From the NCBI RefSeq assembly GCF_034140825.1, contig NC_089039.1:26857001-26921000 (forward strand): a stretch of DNA of 64,000 nt, written 5' to 3'. This DNA is from Oryza sativa Japonica Group (taxonomy: Eukaryota > Streptophyta > Magnoliopsida > Poales > Poaceae). Of the stretch, positions 21,510 to 32,235 are shown in pieces. Position numbers and translations under genes: made by a program. The notes below the pieces were generated by a model. It worked only from the letters and a program-made list of their open reading frames with translations. It was not told where the DNA came from and made no database searches. Positions within the stretch are counted from its first letter, which is position 1; every line of letters begins with the position of its first letter.

Positions 21510-21823
21510 CTCAGCGCCAAATAGAATGGCGCTGAGATTGTACATGTCAGCGCCAGAGCAACTGGCGCTGAGGTGCACAACCTCAGCGCCAAGGTCTTTG
21601 GCGCTGAGATGCGTGCTCTCATCCCTCGGGAGGCAATCTCAGCGCCAAATCTTATGGTGCTGAGTTGGCCACCCTCAGCGCCTAATTGTTTGGCGCGGAG
21701 ATTCAGCCCCCCCCAAACGTCAGCAGACGGCCATAAACCGAAGGAAATGGCCGTCAAGTACTCAGCGCCGATGCGGTTGGCGCTGAGGTGTTCAACCTCA
21801 GCACCATCGACCTTGGCGCTGAG
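21510..21823. repeat. Right subterminal palindrome array, 7 units
   Basis: Units of exactly 27 bp at 21510, 21546, 21582, 21638, 21674, 21761 and 21797. Each has a 10-bp arm, a 7-bp spacer and a 10-bp inverted arm. Spacer sequences all differ. The first three are spaced 36 bp apart start to start. Confidence 0.92.
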
Positions 21824-21919
21824 GTCGGGGTCCAGATCTGGTGATAGTTTTTGCCAGGGACCAAATTTGCAAATAGTTTTTAAAAAGGGCCATATTGTCA
21901 AATTTTCGGCTATAGTGAG

Positions 21920-23123
21920 AGTAGGTTAACTAGATGAGCACATGTTCGTGCCATTGGATGGCCTCGCTACCTCAGCTTTCTGTTAAAAATTTGACAGACC
22001 AGTAGTATGAAGTAATGGAAGTAGTACAGATGTGTTTGAGAAATATTGGAACACTTACTGCAATACTGTAATAAAGTTGATCGGAAATATTGGTATTCGG
22101 GATTCCTCTGAACATCGATAGGATTCGGGGTTCCTCTGTGCTATATGTGATGAACAGTATTACTAGAATTTACTGAGTACACTTCTAGGCAGCACTATTT
22201 TGATTTTGTGCCTGTCAAATGTGCGTTCCTGAAGATTTTGTTTCTGATTGATTTGTGCCTATCAAATGTGTGTTCCTGAAGATTTTGTTTCTGCCATTTG
22301 AAGCTACGTAATTCTGTTTTTACCATGAAATGAAATGTAGTGGATTCTGCGTTGGAAAACTGAATCGATCAACTTTTAGATGTTACAAAGAAAATTGCAC
22401 ATCTTCTGTAGAACCGGCTCACTCCGTGTCTGATACAGCTGCTTCTGAAAATCTCACATTAGATCCATCGCCGGCGGCCAACCCAATCAGAGAGCGTGCC
22501 TTTCTGACTATACTCAGAGCTTAGGCAAAAGAAGATTTGCAATGGCAAAAAATGTGACTTGAGTCAAGCACAGATATGGCGTCACCTTTTCTTTAGGAAA
22601 AAAAGGGGGGAAATATACTGTTGAGCCAAGTAAAGCCACTCTACTAACAACAACCCATACTAGAGACAGGATTAGGATACATCTGCTTTGTCAAGAAATT
22701 TAGCACACGCAACAATGGCCGAAAAGGCCATACCAGTTAGTTTAGCTCATTCAACCAACGGACCAAAAGGCACGCACAGTTAACAAATTCAGCCCAACAT
22801 ATCAGATTTTTAGATGTAGCACAAAAATATTTGCATGCCTCCTCCAGAACCAGCTCACTCATGGTGTTCCATAATTCTCAATAACAAAACAAATTAGTCA
22901 GCCACATGAATGATCATGTATTTGATAAGATTGGTAAGTATATCTGTTGTCATCCGGTAACTGCATTTGTTGATGTAGCACCTAGAGTGTACAGTGGTAA
23001 TCACAGTAAAAATAAATCTCCATTTCTTCATCAAATAACTGGAAGATAGTACACTCTCAAAGGAAAATGCTGATGCTGACTGCAACACCATTTCACCTGC
23101 TAGAATTATATGTTCGTTGTCAT
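21920..23123. other. Intergenic DNA between MULE and NDUFAF2-like gene
   Basis: A segment of about 50 bp is tandemly repeated twice (about 22200-22248 and 22255-22302, sharing TGTGTTCCTGAAGATTTTGTTTCTG with few changes). A 64-codon frame at 22330-22524 has no recognised relatives. The part next to 23124 is presumably the 3' UTR of the minus-strand gene. Confidence 0.45.
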
Positions 23124-25685
23124 TCATGTTGGTGGCTGCCATGTCCCCGGTTTGAAGGTAGCACCAGTTCCTGTCGGTTCAGAAGACCTGAAAGAACACA
23201 AACACGAGAATAGCCTTAATAATAATCAAATTGTTCCTTCAGTCTTAGCTCCAGATTAACTACAGTTGCTGTTGTCAAAAGGAGCATGCCTTCTATATTC
23301 TGCAACACTGAAATGATATCTGTAAGACATTGGCAGATCCATGATGGCATACAGTAATGCTAATTTGGTGGATTCATTATATTTTACTTGCAAGAACAAG
23401 GTGGATTCGTTTTTTTTTACTTGCAAGAACAATTATCATGTTCACATAAGAAGACCGCAAAGCAATGCTAAATGGGGAAGTAAGTCACAATACCCTCCAA
23501 AAAGAATTTAGTTCAAGAGCAAACGGTATATATTTTGGAGAACTGGAAAGCACCTGTCAGTATCTACGGTGGCATCCTCTGTATCACTTCCATCCTTTGA
23601 TCTAGATACCTCATCATGTCCTAAACAGTGAGATTGAAATGTTATCATGGATGTTGAAGGAGTTGTATCACATGCAGAAATGGAACAGGAGTATAAGATT
23701 ATATACCTTTTCTCTGATCTAGCGAAGTATCAGGAAACTCCGGAATAGAACTTTTGAGATTTGGAGATTCAAACTTCCCTATATTTGGAGGAATATCGTT
23801 ATTCAAACCATCAAGAGAAAAGGGCGAACCCCCAGGAAAAATAAATGAAAATACATACATACTATAAAGTGACAAAAGCAACAGTTAAGAATCTGTAGTT
23901 GCTAAGGAGCAGAGACAAAAGAATGATGCCAATATTGTTTTTCTATTTCCAATGTTTTAACTGTTGGTGAAGTTAGAAAGTAGGAATTGCAAACAGAAAC
24001 ACATTGGTTGGTGTTCATGGGACATGATAGATATGTAACATCAGTTAAGCCTTGAACACAAAGAACTTGAAATGCATAAAGTCCAAAGAAAGCTAAAATT
24101 GCAGATAAACAATGAGGGGAAGTAAGAACAGGGGTTTGATTGTTGCCAGTCCCACAAATGATCAAGTGCCACTATAAGGAGTTGCAAATTGTCAAGTTTT
24201 CCCAACTCTTAAGCAGATCCAGAAAGAACATACCAACCGTCTTGACTGGTCGGACACCGGTCTTCTTTTCCTCTTCTTCTTTCTTTTTTGAGTACTGGAT
24301 TGAAACAGATTAAAATATTAGTGGAGCAAAATCCATGAACATTCAAGAACACAATAACAGAATGATTATGGCGCATATGTATGTAATTTACATTTTCCCA
24401 CTAACCAGTAATAATTCTACAAGTGAGATCGGTGGGAAGTAGGACAAAATTACATGGTGTAGTTTCATTGTTTTTTAAATGGAAGTTGCATGTAGCATAG
24501 TCATTTCCGAACGTAAGCTTAACAGAACCAATAGGTATCCTATAATGCTACACATGAGTAAACATACTGTAGTAACTTTTTTTTAAAAGATAAACTGAAA
24601 GTTAAGGCAATAAAGCATTTTGCCATCAATCCCAAGATGCATGGCTGGATGCATTTAAGTTGGTTTTTCTAAAACACGGTAAGTAACAGTAATTCATGTA
24701 TAGTCACCAAACAAACAATATGCATTACACAAATGTTATGAATTATTCTTGAGCCCAAACATTACAATTATCCCACAACATAAATCAGCAACATATGTAA
24801 AACAAGCCAACCAGTAACCACCACCGCAACATCAGCAAAAGAAAACTTGTGCGCTGCTTAATGTAGGCTTAACAAGAAAAGTAAAGAACACCTTCTTATT
24901 ATTAATGTAGGGTTAAGGAGAAAAGAATTAGAGAGGATATAATCTGTAATCATGTTATGCATACATTCAATATTTTGCTTGACACGTTCACGCCTCGCTT
25001 CCAGCTCAGCCAACTCCTACAATAGTGCAGTGATACATCACAATCAGATGAAATCAAAATGTCACCTACATAGTATAAATGGAGACATGCTGTACATCAA
25101 TAGCCTGCTCAAAATATTTGCAGAAAATCATGTGTGGAGCATGGCCATAATCTCACCTCTGGCGTCGGAGCTTTCTTCCTTTGTCCATTCAACCAGCAAA
25201 TCCACTCAACTACAAGTGTGACACAACTATCAGAAAAATCCAAGCACGTCGATTCATACTTCGGAAATCAGAATCAAAGGTTCACAAACCACACATGCCT
25301 GCAGAAACAAAGTGCAAAGTCAGTAATCATATCAGGTTCTCTACACAAGCTAGAAGTTGAAGTTCATCGACTGAGAGGTAACCTTGAACAGTGGTCTGAT
25401 CCTGGTCGCTCCCCTTGAACTCCACCCACCGTTTCTCCTCCACTGGTCAAAAAAGCCATCGAGAAAAAGCAACCACACACACCAAACCAAGAAATGAGCC
25501 GCCATTGATGTAGCCTACGAGAGTGGATTGAAGGAGGGGATGGGGGCGGGGAGGGAGACGTACTGACGCCGTCGACCTCCTCGACGCGGGTGAAGTAGCG
25601 GTTGCCGAACTTGTCGGCGCCCACCTGGCACCTGCGTCCGCGAGCGGAACATCCCCAGCAGCCGCGACACCAGCTGCTTCGACAT
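23124..25685 (-). CDS. NDUFAF2-like (mimitin/B17.2L) complex I assembly factor
   Basis: Eight minus-strand exons: 25685-25564, 25442-25383, 25209-25157, 25016-24965, 24294-24234, 23778-23707, 23620-23554, 23187-23124. The protein has the NDUFA12/NDUFAF2 signature: MSKQLVSRLLGMFRSRTQ, VGADKFGNRYFTRVEEVDG, KRWVEFKG, VEWICWLNGQRKKAPTPE, ELEARRERVKQN, an acidic-basic segment, and the conserved C-terminus GTGATFKPGTWQPPT. The family helps assemble mitochondrial complex I. Two points do not close as I read them. Exon 1 has seven extra bases between RSRTQ and VGADK (near 25625, a repeated CAGGTG), shifting frame. The A-run at the start of exon 5 (24284-24289) is one base longer than the frame needs. 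Either the allele is disabled, the assembly has errors, or the start and splicing differ from my model. Identity is secure; integrity is not. Confidence 0.8.
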
Positions 25686-25699
25686 CGCCCGATTCAGCG

Positions 25700-26040
25700 A
25701 TGGAGAGTTATCTCGCGGAGGACGACGGATGAGATGAACGGGGTCGAACTCGAGGAGGGCAACGGCGGACACCGGCTCGTCGTGGTAGAGGACGGCGAGG
25801 TGGCGGAGGACGACGGCGGTGGTGCTTGGCCGCCGTCGGCGAGGGTAGAGATGCGAATTTGGGGGACGGGAGAATGGGAGTCGGAGAGGGAGGGCTGGAG
25901 GCTTCCGTGCTGACAAGTGGGCCCACCATACTAACTGGCCATCTGGCCATCTCCCATGCAGCCTCTCGAGATTCGGATCCATCTCAAAAAAGGCCCTCCT
26001 TACATGGGCCTTCTAGGCCCAAGCCGTATCGTGCACGCCT
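25700..26040. promoter_or_regulatory. Upstream region of the NDUFAF2-like gene
   Basis: GC-rich upstream DNA of the minus-strand gene, including GGGCC and GGCCCA motifs around 25976-26030 that resemble site II/telo-type elements of plant housekeeping promoters. No clear TATA box was seen. Confidence 0.4.
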
Positions 26041-26270
26041 CGGAATGGATTAAGTTCACTTTGACTCCCTCTAAAACCAAAATGACCCTCAGTGATTTTA
26101 GATGACAGTTTCACTAAAATGGGGTTTTGACCCGGTCCAACCGGCTGACTCAGCAGTGAGACCCACATGTCAGCTTCTCATCTCTATTCTTCTCCCTTCC
26201 TTTCTTCCTCTCCTTCCCCACACGCACACGGCGACTCCATAGGCTAACTGTGGCGGCGCAGCCCTTCCCC
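26040..26270. mobile_element. One arm of a MULE-like inverted-repeat element
   Basis: The text follows the arm pattern of the elements at 1268 and 43,330: ACTTTGACTCCCTC, a GGTTTTGACCCGG block, GAGACCCACATGTCAG, then a long CT-rich tract. No opposite arm was found, so it is a remnant. Confidence 0.4.
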
Positions 26271-27224
26271 GAGCAAGAAGACACCGCCGCCGCTGATGAT
26301 CAAAGGAGTGATATTAAACAGGGTCGGATGGGTTACTCTTCCCATGGAATCGATTTAGCAGTAAAGGGTGGAGCAGTGACCAATGACCATCGCTCGCCGG
26401 TCGCCACTGCTGAGGATGACCTTCGGGTTTCGTCTTCTCCTTTTTTTTATTTAAATTTCGAAAAAACAACAAAGTTGTAGAAAACGACTGGTGTTATAAC
26501 GTGTGACACATAAACATAGGTTTTATGGTCTAAATGTTTCATAAAACCCTACTCCTGTACATTTTGAGCACAAATTTACGTAAAATTTTAAAACATAGAA
26601 TGTATATGAAATTTTTAATTATTAAGTTGTTGACTAAGGTTGATAGTTTAGTTTTTCCCTACTTTACATATGCGTTAAGTGCCACAAGTGATAATATCTT
26701 TGGTTTTCACTTGTTGCAATGCACATGTGTTTTGCTTGTTAATTTTATATTTAAACTATCCTTCCCAAAGAAAAGCATTGCATTTTCCTGTGAGAGTAGT
26801 ATACTATTATGGCTGTATTGATGAGGGCAGTGAGAAAAAGAATCTCTCTATTAATAGTGAGGTTTTTAGATAATTGTTTGAATGCTTTTAATAAGCGTGG
26901 AAAAGAAGCACGTGTATTTTAATAATTGTTTTGACATAATTATTTGAATGTTAAAACGATAAAAGAAACTAGCTAAATATACACATTCTTTATTACGGAT
27001 CAAAATAGTGAGTTTTTTTTTGGAGAATTTCATCTGTATAGATGTCAAATATTGCACAAATGAAAATAAGATAATATCATATATGAACTAGTTGATAGAA
27101 AAATATGATGAGTAGTTGGTAAATAAAAAAAATACTATACCTGGTGGGGTGTGGGGTGGAAACGGTCCGGATTGGTAGCAATATATTCGGAAACGACGCT
27201 CGATTAACTGGTAATTGGTCATAT
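26270..27224. other. AT-rich intergenic DNA
   Basis: Several short open frames, none with recognisable similarity. No terminal repeats identified. Confidence 0.4.
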
Positions 27225-27233
27225 TTATCATTA

Positions 27234-27760
27234 GAGTAAAATGCATTAGCGGTCTTTGAACTTGTAGGGTTGTGTCATATAGATCCCTAAACTCTCAAAA
27301 TGTATATCTTGGTCCCATAACTTGTCAAAGTCATCTAGTCCTAAATCGACACATCCCCTCTAGGATCTACGTAGTGCTGATGTGGCATGTCACATGGACG
27401 TGACGTGTCCTTTTCTTTTTTTTCTTTCCTTTTTCTTTTTCTTTTTTTCTTTTCATTCTTCTTCTTTTTTCCTTTCTTCTGCTTGGGTGACAGAGAAAGG
27501 AGAAGAAAGGGAAAAAAAGAGAAGAAAAATGAAAAAGGAAAAATTTTAAATGGGTTCCATTTGTCAATAAAAATGATGCCATGTCATGTCCGTGTGGCAT
27601 GCCACATCAACGCCACGTAGGATACTGAAGAGGTTATGGTGATTTGAGACATAGATAATACACTATGACAAGTTCTGAGACTTAGATATGGAATTTGATT
27701 GTTTAGGGATCTAGATGACACACCCCCTACAAGTTTAAAGACCTCCTATATACTTTACTC
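27234..27760. mobile_element. MULE-type MITE, about 527 bp
   Basis: Terminal inverted repeats GAGTAAAATGCATTAGCGGTC and, on the other strand, GAGTAAAGTATATAGGAGGTC extend for about 170 bp with interruptions and include a GCCACATCA-CGCCACGTAGGA block. Flanks TTATCATTA (27225-27233) and ATATCATTA (27761-27769) look like a 9-bp target duplication with one mismatch. The centre is a poly-pyrimidine/poly-purine switch (27408-27545). Confidence 0.8.
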
Positions 27761-28069
27761 ATATCATTAAAACTTTTCAATGTCAATATTAATACGATAC
27801 AGGAAAAAAATTAAAGAAAACAAAAATTATATATAGCTAGAAGCGACGGTCAAAAACACACTCAGTCAATTAGAAATTCCCGTGACCATTTTTATCCTGG
27901 CATTGCCCAGTTTTATAAGTGATTTGAAACGGCCCAGAAATTCATATCTTTTGAAACCGTTGTTGGCACTTGGCAGCCGGGAATTTAACTATTTGCCACT
28001 TTTAGATTTGGCAATTATCTAAATGCCCTTTTTAGATTTACACTTAATATTTTGCCCCTCTAAAGAGAT

Positions 28070-29026
28070 GGTTTATTAACTATTTACCACTTTTGTCCAC
28101 GTGACAAACTTAGGTGACAAACGTTGTGGGACCCACTCGTTAGTCTCTTCCTTTCCTTCATCTCTCTCCCCGACGGCAGGGACATCGTCGGCGCCGCCTC
28201 ACAGCCGACCATTGCCGGCGTTGTGAACGGAGGCGGCAAGCTGGGCGTGGGCGTTAGTCGGGCCCATGTCACTATCCTTGGCCATCGCCGCCGCCGCTAT
28301 GACGGTGAGCGTGACGGCGTCGAACACGGCGCAGAGCTAGGGCGTGGGCGGGCGGCAGTGCGGGGTGTGTGAGGCGTCGCCGGGGACTGTGTACTACCGC
28401 GCGGCGGTGGGGTGTACCACGTGCGGACGGCGCACGAGCGGGTGTGATTGTGTGAGATGGCGCCCGCCGCCGTCACTTGCAAGGCCGACGCCGCGGTGTT
28501 GTGCGCCCCCTGCAACGCCGACCCGCTGGCCCGGCGCCACGCGTGTCCCCCGTTGCGCCCATCTGTTCCACCTCCGTGACAGCCAAGGCCATGTTGTTCA
28601 GCGTTGCCGAGGCCGTGGCCGAGCAGCAGCAGCACGGCATGCTCAACCTCAACCTACTGAGTTGCCGAGGGCTCGCCGGGATAGTAGTGGCATGTTGATA
28701 GTTGCGGATGGTGTGGAGGCGGCGATGGGCGCGGGAGCGCCGAGGGATAGCATCTGATCTGCTCGATCCCGGGGCTCGTCGGGATAGTAGAGGCCTCGAC
28801 GCGTGCTAGGTTTCTCAGGCGCGTCATGATGGGCTTAGGATGGCTGCGACGCCCATGGACGCGTCGGGATGGGCTCAGGATAGCGGCGGTAGCCATTGGC
28901 GCGGGACACGAACACGGGGAGAGAGATGAATGGGAGGAAGAGACTGACGAGTGGGTCCCACACCGTTTTTCATCCAAGTTTGCCACGCTGACATGCTACG
29001 TAAGCAAAAGTGGCAAATAGTTAAGG
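28070..29026. mobile_element. Pack-MULE-like element with a B-box gene fragment
   Basis: Arms of about 120 bp face each other: TTAACTATTTACCACTTTTG at about 28076 and its inverse CAAAAGTGGCAAATAGTTAA ending about 29024. Both arms go on to GTGTGGGACCCACTCGT-AG and CATTCATCTCTCTCCCC. A second copy of the terminal word stands at 27982. No 9-bp duplication could be matched, so the exact ends are uncertain. The termini match those of the MITE at 12124-12766, so both belong to one MULE family. Confidence 0.65.
28355..28680 (+). pseudogene. Captured CONSTANS-like B-box fragment
   Basis: In the plus strand one frame gives CGVCEASPGTVYYRA with an AVGCTTCG block, a degenerate first B-box. Another frame gives APAAVTCKADAAVLCAPC followed by NADPLARRHACP, the second B-box of CONSTANS-like (BBX) proteins. 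A SVTAKAMLFSVAEAVAEQQQ stretch follows, as in the region after the B-boxes. B-box zinc fingers mediate protein contacts in light and flowering regulators. Frame changes and a stop between the boxes, and the lack of a CCT domain, show a non-functional fragment. Confidence 0.75.
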
Positions 29027-29420
29027 GCATGCTCAATACAGGGAGCCCCCCTCGCCCCATCCACGTGAGCAAAAGTGATCAAGGACTCAGCTAGGGATAT
29101 GCCTCATATAGTGTAAGCCATATCTCCATCTTATTTTGCAATTCAGTACTTGTCTGTCAGTCACATTTTGCATTTAAGCCCTTAGATTATTTTTATTCAT
29201 ATATAAGTCCAATATTTGTAGTATACCCCCTAGAAATCACAAACATATATAAACATCAACCCCCTCATCTCCTCACCCTATCTCCCCAATCTCTCCAGTG
29301 CCTCCTCTCTCTCTCCCTGGCGGTCTCTTCCCCGGCGTCACCTGTCTCTCCCCGCACCTCCCCTCCCCGGCAGCGCCGCCTCTCCCCGGCCCGGCTCTCC
29401 CTGGCAGCTCGCTTCCAACG
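29027..29420. other. Spacer and distal promoter of F-box gene 1
   Basis: AT-rich DNA, then a CT-rich stretch (29265-29400). No feature is clear apart from the start of the shared promoter segment at 29421. Confidence 0.4.
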
Positions 29421-29464
29421 CGGCTTCCAGAAGCAAAATGGAATCAAAACGACCAACATATATA
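29421..29464 (+). promoter_or_regulatory. Shared F-box promoter segment and TATA box, gene 1
   Basis: CGGCTTCCAGAAGCAAAATG begins the block conserved upstream of every intact gene in the array. TATATA lies at 29459-29464, about 116 bp before the ATG. Confidence 0.6.
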
Positions 29465-29579
29465 CAGTAGCATCGTCTTCCTCGTTTGCTCATCATCTTC
29501 TCATCTCGTGCCATTCGCCTTTCAATTCGCCACCGACACAGAGTCGCCAACCTCCACTCCCTCCCCTCTCCCGTCTCCA

Positions 29580-30815
29580 ATGAGCGCTGCTCAGTCTCCG
29601 CGGCGGCCATGGCCGCACCTCTCCGACGACCTCCTGTACGAGATCGTCCGCCGCATCCCGTGCGAGGTCGACCGCCTCCACATGAGCCGCGCCTGCCGCT
29701 CCTGGCGCGTGGCGCTCACGAAGACCGAGCCCCCGGCGCCGGCGCCGCCGCCCGCGCTCCCGTGGCTCCTCCTCCCGGAAGTCGACGGCGAGCACGGGCT
29801 TACCTTCTCCTGCGCCCTCAGCGGCTGGCGCCGCACCCACCCCTTCTTCCTCCCGCACGCGGCGCGCCGCGCCCGCTGCTTCGGTTCGTACGACGGCGCC
29901 TGGCTCTTCCTCGCCGTCGATGGCCAAGGACCCCGAGGTGAAGACCACGTCCTCGTCAACCTCAACAACTTCGAGTACATCGACCTCCCCAACGCGATCT
30001 TCCACTTCGACTGGATTGATCCCGAGAACGTCGACATCGTCGCCGCCACCCTCTCGCGCGCTCCAACCGAGCAAGGATGCATCGTCGCCGGTATCATCAA
30101 TTCCTTTCTCTCCCACCACCAAATCGCGTTCTGGCACATGGGCGATCGGTTGTTCTCAGAGGCAGAGCAGATGGTGTGGCTTTCTCCCCTGGAACAAGTG
30201 GAGGACCTCCTCTACCTCGATGAGGACTTCCTTTTCCTCACCGAAGAGGAACACATTCGTGTGTGCCCAGAGCTAACAATCTTCCATGAATATCCCGAGC
30301 GGATACTGTGGCGCTTCCAGCGCCGGCGCCGTGGCGAGGAGGAGGAGCAGGTCCTTGCTCGCTACCTCGTGGAATCCCGAGGGAGTCTGCTCATGGTGGT
30401 CAGACTAGCTAGCGGGCGTTGTCAGAATTTGCCGACGTCGGAGTTCCGGGTGTTTCAGAAAGAGAAGTTCAGCAATGGCGAAGAAGAAGAAGAAGAAGAC
30501 GCGTTTCAGTTTCATGAGTACTACTGGAGCGAGCTGGACAAGCTCGAAGGCCGGATGCTGTTCGTCGGACGAGGCTGCTCCAGATCCTACGAGGCGGCCG
30601 ATGGGCACGCCGGCATGGAGGGCGTCTACTTCTTGGATGACCGGAGCTTCGTCGAGGCCGCCATTGGTGATGCACCCAAGCTGCCGTACCGCTGCAGCGA
30701 CAACGGCAAATGGTCGAAATCACCTTCCCAGTCACAGGGCCAGGTCGAGCGCTGCTTCCCGGAGCGAGGCCAGCCGAGATCCAAGTACTCGCCTCCAGTT
30801 TGGATTCTCCCTTGA
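29580..30815 (+). CDS. F-box protein with DUF295/KIB-type propeller, array gene 1
   Basis: Intronless, 411 codons. The start MSAAQSPRRPWPHLSDD is chosen by alignment with gene 2; the frame stays open upstream but without a conserved start. The F-box lies at about residues 13-47 (LSDDLLYEIVRRIPCEVDR, RACRSWRVAL) and should bind a SKP1/ASK adaptor of an SCF ubiquitin ligase. The rest matches the plant DUF295 (KIB1-4 beta-propeller) pattern: FGSYDGAWLF, VLARYLVESRGSLLMVVR, FRVFQKEKF, YYWSELDKLEGRMLFVGRGC, GVYFLDDRSF, LPYRCSDNGKW and the C-terminus RCFPERG to PPVWILP. An E-rich run (GAA/GAG repeats at 30478-30500) is unique to this copy. Closest in the array to gene 2. The ubiquitination target is unknown. 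Confidence 0.85.
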   Translation: MSAAQSPRRPWPHLSDDLLYEIVRRIPCEVDRLHMSRACRSWRVALTKTEPPAPAPPPALPWLLLPEVDGEHGLTFSCALSGWRRTHPFFLPHAARRARCFGSYDGAWLFLAVDGQGPRGEDHVLVNLNNFEYIDLPNAIFHFDWIDPENVDIVAATLSRAPTEQGCIVAGIINSFLSHHQIAFWHMGDRLFSEAEQMVWLSPLEQVEDLLYLDEDFLFLTEEEHIRVCPELTIFHEYPERILWRFQRRRRGEEEEQVLARYLVESRGSLLMVVRLASGRCQNLPTSEFRVFQKEKFSNGEEEEEEDAFQFHEYYWSELDKLEGRMLFVGRGCSRSYEAADGHAGMEGVYFLDDRSFVEAAIGDAPKLPYRCSDNGKWSKSPSQSQGQVERCFPERGQPRSKYSPPVWILP

Positions 30816-31360
30816 GACGACAGGCTTTGGCAACGTCGTTGATCGACAGATCCGGCCAGTTAGTTAGTTTGTGCTGTGATCATGCATACTAAATTGCTAA
30901 TACGTGCTCAATTCATGCCTAGCTTCTTGCCGAGTTCGATGATGTTCTCATGTTGCTGATTAGTACTAAGATAGAGTGTCCTGCATCTGTTTGTGGTATA
31001 AGCTGAAATCGGTATTTGTTTAGTTCTGAATTGCTTCAAATGGCTTGCTGTTGTTTGATTGTTCAGTGGTATTCTTCGCCTATCTCAGTGCATTCATCTA
31101 CGACACTTTTGAATCTAAAATGAATTGCTAGTTGCTAACATGATAGTAACTGATCTGAACTTCTGAAGTTGTGACTTACGTTTTTATGCAATATTTAGTC
31201 CTAGATCATGTGCACAATGAAGTATGTCTGCAAGATTATTGTGCCTGTAGGCTAGGCCTTGTTCCACTTCCATGGTTGCTGATCAGTTCGATGCTAGTAT
31301 GCTACTAGTATTATCCATCTGAGTTAACTACTGATTAATCTTCAGTTGTTAATTAGCGGG
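30816..31360. other. 3' flank of F-box gene 1
   Basis: 3' UTR and downstream DNA. Short stretches (TGTTTGTGGTATAAGCTGAA, CAGTGCATTCATCTAC) resemble the downstream flanks of the other array genes. Confidence 0.5.
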
Positions 31361-31361
31361 T

Positions 31362-31913
31362 GAATAACCAACATGACGGTTGAACTTTCGCTTAAGGATC
31401 AATTTAGTCCTTGACATTTTGTATTGTCCAAACAAGTCCCTAAAATTCATTGTGTGATTTAATATAGTCCTTGGACCCTCTAAAAATATCATGGGTACAT
31501 GCCACATCATCTATGAATGCAAATGCAATATTTAAATATCCATTCTACCCTTCATTTTCATAGGAAATAAAGAAAAACTATTGAGAAAAAACAAAAAAAA
31601 AGGTTTTGGCCATTGGCAAAAAGATGTAGCATTGGTAACAAAATTTTTTTTGGCATTTTCCTTTGTTTTATGATTGCTTCTTCTTGTTTTTCCCAATGTT
31701 TTTTTATAAAAAATAAAAGGTTAAAATGGACATTTAAATGTGAACTTTACATGCATGAATGATGTGGCATGTCCACATGGTATTTTAAGTGGGTCCAAGG
31801 ACTATATTAAGCCGCACGATAATCTTTAGGGACTTGTTTGGACACTATAAAACATTAAGGGCTAACTCGACTTTTGAGCAAAAGTTGAAGGACTGAAGCT
31901 GGACTTGTTTTCC
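31362..31913. mobile_element. MULE-like MITE in the gene 1 flank
   Basis: Long inverted repeats are visible: TGTCCAAACAAGTCCCTAAA at about 31427, inverted as TTTAGGGACTTGTTTGGACA near 31826. Also GTCCTTGGACC and ATGCCACATCAT on both sides. No target duplication could be matched, so the ends are approximate. Confidence 0.65.
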
Positions 31914-31974
31914 AACAATAAAAGTCACTTGCAGCCTTGCAGCAAGCCAGCAGTGAGTCAATGATCGATGCGTA

Positions 31975-32235
31975 CTTATTTGATGAACATATTTTGCTAC
32001 TACTTGTTTGGATAATTCAAGATGGTGGCATATCCTTGTGTTGCAATTAACTGATAATTTCAGTGTGGAAATGTTCATGGTTGTGCTTATTACACTCTGT
32101 GACCAGATCACATGGATGTAAAAAGTGGTGTCCTCTTCCCTGTTTAAAGTGGATTTGCATACAATCAATTTTGGTCTGTAACTCTGGCAGCCTTGTTAAT
32201 CTCCCATTCTCCCCTGCTTGAAGAATTAACAATTC
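31975..32235. repeat. Conserved downstream module, copy 1
   Basis: This block (GGATAATTCAAGATG, ATCCTTGTGTTGCAA, TGATAATTTCAGTGTGGA, CTCTGTGACCAGATCA, TTTTGGTCTGTAACTCTGGC) recurs about 1-4 kb downstream of genes 2, 3 and 5, in the same order and orientation. It has no long open frame. Confidence 0.75.

Larger units (their letters stand above)
14933..21909 (+). mobile_element. Large MuDR-like MULE with transposase and PMD gene
   Basis: The element is 6,977 bp. Terminal inverted repeats of about 161 bp (14933-15093 and 21749-21909) are more than 90 percent alike by eye and start CCG-AAATTTGACAAT. A 10-bp direct repeat, CTATAGTGAG, flanks it (14923-14932 and 21910-21919), in the 8-11 bp range usual for MULEs. 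Inside are a MULE transposase (15758-18790) and a plant mobile domain gene (18934-21293), both plus strand. Subterminal regions carry arrays of a 27-bp palindrome. Both genes contain in-frame stops, so this copy is probably not autonomous now, though intact TIRs mean it could be moved by a related transposase. Confidence 0.92.

Noticed and set aside
27405-27545. Phe/Lys-rich frames on both strands
   Set aside because: They come from the pyrimidine/purine tract in the centre of the MITE at 27234-27760.
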